From Adonisia turfae CCMR0081 (GTDB lineage Bacteria > Cyanobacteriota > Cyanobacteriia > Phormidesmidales > Phormidesmidaceae): a stretch of DNA of 64,000 bases. A program made the translations under genes and the position numbers. The first letter of the stretch is position 1, and every line of letters begins with the position of its first letter. Below, one piece after another: positions 60,975 to 64,000 of the stretch. The stretch is from the NCBI RefSeq assembly GCF_011009555.1, contig NZ_QXHD01000004.1:5056977-5120976 (forward strand), in the 5' to 3' direction. The notes under the pieces were generated by a model that was not told where the DNA came from, ran no database searches, and worked only from the letters and a program-made list of their open reading frames with translations.

Positions 60975-63401
60975 ATGCGTACAGCGTTTGAATTAAAGAT
61001 CTGGCATCGGCAAGATAAACAATCTTGTACTTTTCTATTGCTGTGGGATAATCGCAAAAAACACCTCAACGCTAGTCTGCCCTCCTCTAAAGATATCGAA
61101 AAATGTTATCAGCGATGGCGACGCTGGTACTACAGATTTTATCAGTTAACGTCCCCACCCCACCCCAGCAATAGTGGTCGCATTAATCCAGGTTCAGGTG
61201 ATCTAGCCCATGACCTGATGGCAGCAGAAAAAGAATTAGTTCAAGCGCTTCAACGCTGGTTAGGCGCGGTGGAATTACGCGCTATTCAGCAGCAGATTCG
61301 AGATGAGGTAATACGACTGACGCCCGCCCATCCAAAATCCGAAAAAGCAGTCTTGGAACAGTCGGGCGTGGATATTTTCCTGGCCTGTGAATCTGATGAG
61401 ATGGCTAGGCTGCCTTGGGAGGCATGGGCATGGGCATTGGGTTCTGAGATTATTCGCCCTGGCTCACTGCGCATCATCCGTACAGTCATGGATGAGCCTG
61501 GCGGCAGTTGGGTGAAACCATCACGATTGGGTAAGCCTCGTATCCTCACTGTTTTAGGCGATGATCCTGGGTTGCCATTGCAGGAGGACTGGAAGGCAGT
61601 GCGATCGCTTGCACCCATTGCCACTATCGAACGATTTCTCTGGCAACCCAAGGATAGTGCTACCAAAATTAAAGAAAACTTTGCCGCTAAAATCTGTGAG
61701 AACCGCGGCTGGGATATCTTATTCTTTGCTGGTCACAGTCATGAAACCACTGTGACTGGGGGACGTATAGCCATTGCTCCCAATATTTCTTTATCCATTA
61801 GTGAAATTGAAGAATACTTGACTCAAGCAAGGGAAAATGGGCTACAGCTAGCGATTTTTAACTCTTGTAGCGGTCTGAGCATTGCTGATTCCTTGGTTGC
61901 ATTGGGACTGCAAGTCGTCGTGATGCGCGAACCCATCCGTAACGATGTAGCCCAAAGTTTCCTCAAACCTCTCTGTCAAGAGTTAGCAGCCCACAGTGAT
62001 ATTCATAGGGCGCTGCTAACCGCTAGTCATCATCTTCAATCAGCTGAAAAATTTGCCTATCCTTCTACTTATCTGATTCCATCATTATTTGGTGTTTCTG
62101 GAGTAGAGGCCTATCGCATTGAGCCGTTTGGTTGGAAACGTCAACTTCAGCAATGGTTACCCACAAAGCAAGAAGCTCTCCTAATTGCAACCGCCATATT
62201 TCTGAGTTCCGTATCTTCTATTCAGTCAGACCTTCTGGATAGACGGCTGTGGATGCAGTCGATGTACCGAGAGCGCACCAGTCAAACTGAAAAGAATGAC
62301 GCTCCGCCTATACTCCTGATTGCCATTGATCAAGAATCTATTAATAGGGCTGATAAAGAAATAGACGGTTTTCAACTTCATCCAATGGATCGTGAATACC
62401 TTGCTCAATTAATTCAGCAGTTATCAGGCTCATCTATCCAAGTAATTGGTATCGATTATCTTCTAGATACACAGGAACCCAGAGAAGACAAATTGGTGGA
62501 TAGTATCCATCAAGCAATAGTGCACCATAATACTTGGTTTGTATTTGCAACTAGAGAACGAGATTCCCTGCGGCCACGTGACAGTATCGCAGACCCTCGG
62601 TGGAGCTTACATGGTGATGCCTATGCTCGATACTGGCAAGTTAAGCTGCCTGATGATGAAACCTGCGCTCAAACATGCCCTTTTGCCTATACGTTGGCAC
62701 TCGTCGATACGTTAAGTGAAAACTCTCAACTTAATCCTCCCCAACCTAATTTAGAGAATAAAGCTGATTTGCAGCAACAAATACATGATTTTCTTGATAC
62801 AGCCAAGAACGATGAACCTAGTGACATCAGTGCTTTTTTAAAAATAGTTCGTTCACCCTTCAATTTACCGCTGATTATTGACTACTCCATTTCACCAGAT
62901 CAGATTTACCAGTTGATTCCGGCTTGGAAGTTTTTGACCTATTCAGAAAACCCAAAAACGTTCAACCCAAAAATTGCAATTATCGCGTCTGGTGGATATG
63001 TGGATGCTAGCGATAACCATCCTCCATTACCGGCTCTGACCTACTGGTGTAACTCAAAATATCGAGAAGCAGATATCCAGAGTGATTGCCCTAAATCATT
63101 TACTGGTGGCGAACTTCATGCCTACACAACTCACCATTTATTGTCATCCTATCAAGTAGCTCGTATCCCAGACTTATGGATGATTCTTATGGCATCACTA
63201 CTAGGAAAATGGGCAACCCTAACGTTAACTCAACAGCAAGCCCATCAACGTCAAAAATGGCTATTTGCATTATCAATCACGACAGGGCTTTATGGATTTT
63301 GGGGATTACAGGCTTATATCTGGGCTAATGTTTTGATTCCTCTATTATTTCCATCAAGTGTATTTTGGATTTATGTCGTTGGGATTACTCAGAAAAAGTA
63401 A
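60975..63401 (+). CDS. CHAT protease domain-CHASE2 sensor membrane protein
   Basis: 808 residues. N-terminal cytoplasmic region with a CHAT (caspase-like) domain at about 150-390: His254 in LFFAGHSHE and Cys298 in AIFNSCSGLS form the catalytic dyad. A first membrane helix (about 399-417, ALLIATAIFLSSV) is followed by a CHASE2 extracellular sensor (about 435-725; AIDQESINRADKE, VIGIDYLLD, ASGGYVD) and three C-terminal membrane helices (about 732-805). This is a membrane sensor with a protease output facing the cytoplasm. The 145-base gap after DUF1822 may hold its own promoter, but all three genes run in the same direction. No kinase or cyclase output is present. Confidence 0.9.
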   Translation: MRTAFELKIWHRQDKQSCTFLLLWDNRKKHLNASLPSSKDIEKCYQRWRRWYYRFYQLTSPPHPSNSGRINPGSGDLAHDLMAAEKELVQALQRWLGAVELRAIQQQIRDEVIRLTPAHPKSEKAVLEQSGVDIFLACESDEMARLPWEAWAWALGSEIIRPGSLRIIRTVMDEPGGSWVKPSRLGKPRILTVLGDDPGLPLQEDWKAVRSLAPIATIERFLWQPKDSATKIKENFAAKICENRGWDILFFAGHSHETTVTGGRIAIAPNISLSISEIEEYLTQARENGLQLAIFNSCSGLSIADSLVALGLQVVVMREPIRNDVAQSFLKPLCQELAAHSDIHRALLTASHHLQSAEKFAYPSTYLIPSLFGVSGVEAYRIEPFGWKRQLQQWLPTKQEALLIATAIFLSSVSSIQSDLLDRRLWMQSMYRERTSQTEKNDAPPILLIAIDQESINRADKEIDGFQLHPMDREYLAQLIQQLSGSSIQVIGIDYLLDTQEPREDKLVDSIHQAIVHHNTWFVFATRERDSLRPRDSIADPRWSLHGDAYARYWQVKLPDDETCAQTCPFAYTLALVDTLSENSQLNPPQPNLENKADLQQQIHDFLDTAKNDEPSDISAFLKIVRSPFNLPLIIDYSISPDQIYQLIPAWKFLTYSENPKTFNPKIAIIASGGYVDASDNHPPLPALTYWCNSKYREADIQSDCPKSFTGGELHAYTTHHLLSSYQVARIPDLWMILMASLLGKWATLTLTQQQAHQRQKWLFALSITTGLYGFWGLQAYIWANVLIPLLFPSSVFWIYVVGITQKK

Positions 63402-63561
63402 CCTAAGTCCCCTTAACAATATGCTACTTTTTACTACTTTCTAGGGGGCAAACTGCATAAGCATTATCTGCCCACACTTATATGATTGTAGTAGTATTCC
63501 GGCTATTCCTTATTCTCAATCATCAATCTATTCTGTGAGTTCCTTGGGAGGGAATTAGAAA

Positions 63562-64000
63562 ATGTCTCAGTCCTTAATGAATCAAAGATCTCAAGATGAT
63601 GATCATGATGGTGAAAAGCCATGGGTCACTCGAAACACAAAACCCAATGACTCTGTTGATGGCTCAGAGGGGAAGCGAAGATCCCATGACAATGATCGTG
63701 ATGGGGAGAAGCCATGGGTCCCTCGAAACAGAAAGTCCAATGACCCTGTTGATGGATCAAAGGATAAGCAAAGGATGTTTAAACTACCAATCTTTAAAGA
63801 CGACGAAGATGTATGGGTTACTCGATTAGTTGCTGAACAGTTTGTGGATGACTTAGGCAAAGGTAATTACACGAGAGCCTGGAAAAACTTAGTGTCCTCT
63901 AAAGAAAGTGAGTTCTCTTCAGACATACTTAAGGAACAATGGGAAGAGCACACTAAAAACAAAGGTCGGTTCAAACAGAGAATTGGGTCAAAACTCGTGG
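63562..64000 (+). CDS. DUF3887/NTF2-like protein with tandem repeat, truncated at the window end
   Basis: The frame opens at ATG 63562 and is still open at 64000 (146 codons). The N-terminal part holds two copies of a 31-residue charged unit (period 93 bases) each with DGEKPWV, RN and the pattern VDGS; in between are Asp/Lys-rich segments. Then follows VTRLVAEQFVDDLGKGNYTR, AWKNLVSSKESEFSSDILKE and QWEEHTKNKGRFKQRIGS, the pattern of DUF3887/NTF2-like domains. No signal peptide is evident. It follows the CHAT-CHASE2 gene by 160 bases and may belong to the same cluster. Confidence 0.7.
   Translation, partial: MSQSLMNQRSQDDDHDGEKPWVTRNTKPNDSVDGSEGKRRSHDNDRDGEKPWVPRNRKSNDPVDGSKDKQRMFKLPIFKDDEDVWVTRLVAEQFVDDLGKGNYTRAWKNLVSSKESEFSSDILKEQWEEHTKNKGRFKQRIGSKLV

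Overview
The window reads as chromosomal DNA of a cyanobacterium, most likely a Leptolyngbya/Acaryochloris-like or other filamentous lineage; that placement is inference. The support is: many HIP1 octamers (GCGATCGC), a Cph1-type phytochrome with its Rcp1 regulator, a biliverdin-forming heme oxygenase, a DUF1822 gene, a CHAT-CHASE2 protein and short palindromic dispersed repeats of the kind common in cyanobacteria. No rRNA, tRNA, CRISPR array, transposase or phage gene was recognised. Coding sequences lie on both strands in short operons separated by long, gene-free spacers.

Layout. 0-2.4 kb: end of a quinone-reductase-type dehydrogenase, a calycin-like protein, an alpha/beta-hydrolase with a degenerate catalytic triad, and a convergent RidA-like protein. 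2.8-8.3 kb: light-sensing cluster (single-domain response regulator, phytochrome kinase, Rcp1, REC-PAS-HK-REC hybrid kinase). 8.4-12.7 kb: LysR / peroxiredoxin-like divergent pair, a MAPEG protein, a TetR regulator with an operator shared with the next gene, and a beta-carbonic anhydrase. 13.1-15.7 kb: PhzF, SDR and lactate/malate dehydrogenase-like operon. 16-18.3 kb: kinase-like protein, and formamidase with its FmdB zinc ribbon. 19.1-23.9 kb: MacB/DevBCA-like ABC exporter. 24.1-31 kb: a two-repeat acidic peptide, FtsH protease, radical-SAM activase-like protein, heme oxygenase, pentapeptide-repeat protein and K+ channel. 31.4-39.7 kb: threonine synthase, small zinc-ribbon protein, isochorismatase-like protein, DUF2267 protein, an ECF sigma factor fused to a ClpX zinc-binding domain, GNAT acetyltransferase, a frameshifted LtrA gene and an SDR. 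40.2-46.3 kb: MarR and LuxR regulators with small membrane proteins, a rhodanese, a DHFR-like reductase and a TPR protein. 46.5-49.5 kb: metY and metX (homoserine acetylation and sulfhydrylation), separated by a G-rich repeat block. 49.5-53.3 kb: a 1275-residue fusion of a BNR-repeat propeller to an HTTM (gamma-carboxylase-like) membrane domain. 54.3-57 kb: PAS-PAS-GAF-GGDEF-EAL protein. 57.5-64 kb: a small Excalibur protein behind paired palindromes, then a sigma-like HTH protein, DUF1822, CHAT-CHASE2 and a truncated DUF3887-like protein.

The best candidates for unusual biology are the 58-64 kb cluster (a membrane sensor with a caspase-like CHAT protease domain next to a sigma-like DNA-binding protein and DUF1822), the ECF sigma-ClpX zinc finger fusion at 34.9-35.7 kb, and the BNR-HTTM fusion at 49.5-53.3 kb. 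All functional statements rest on motif reading by eye; no database search was run.
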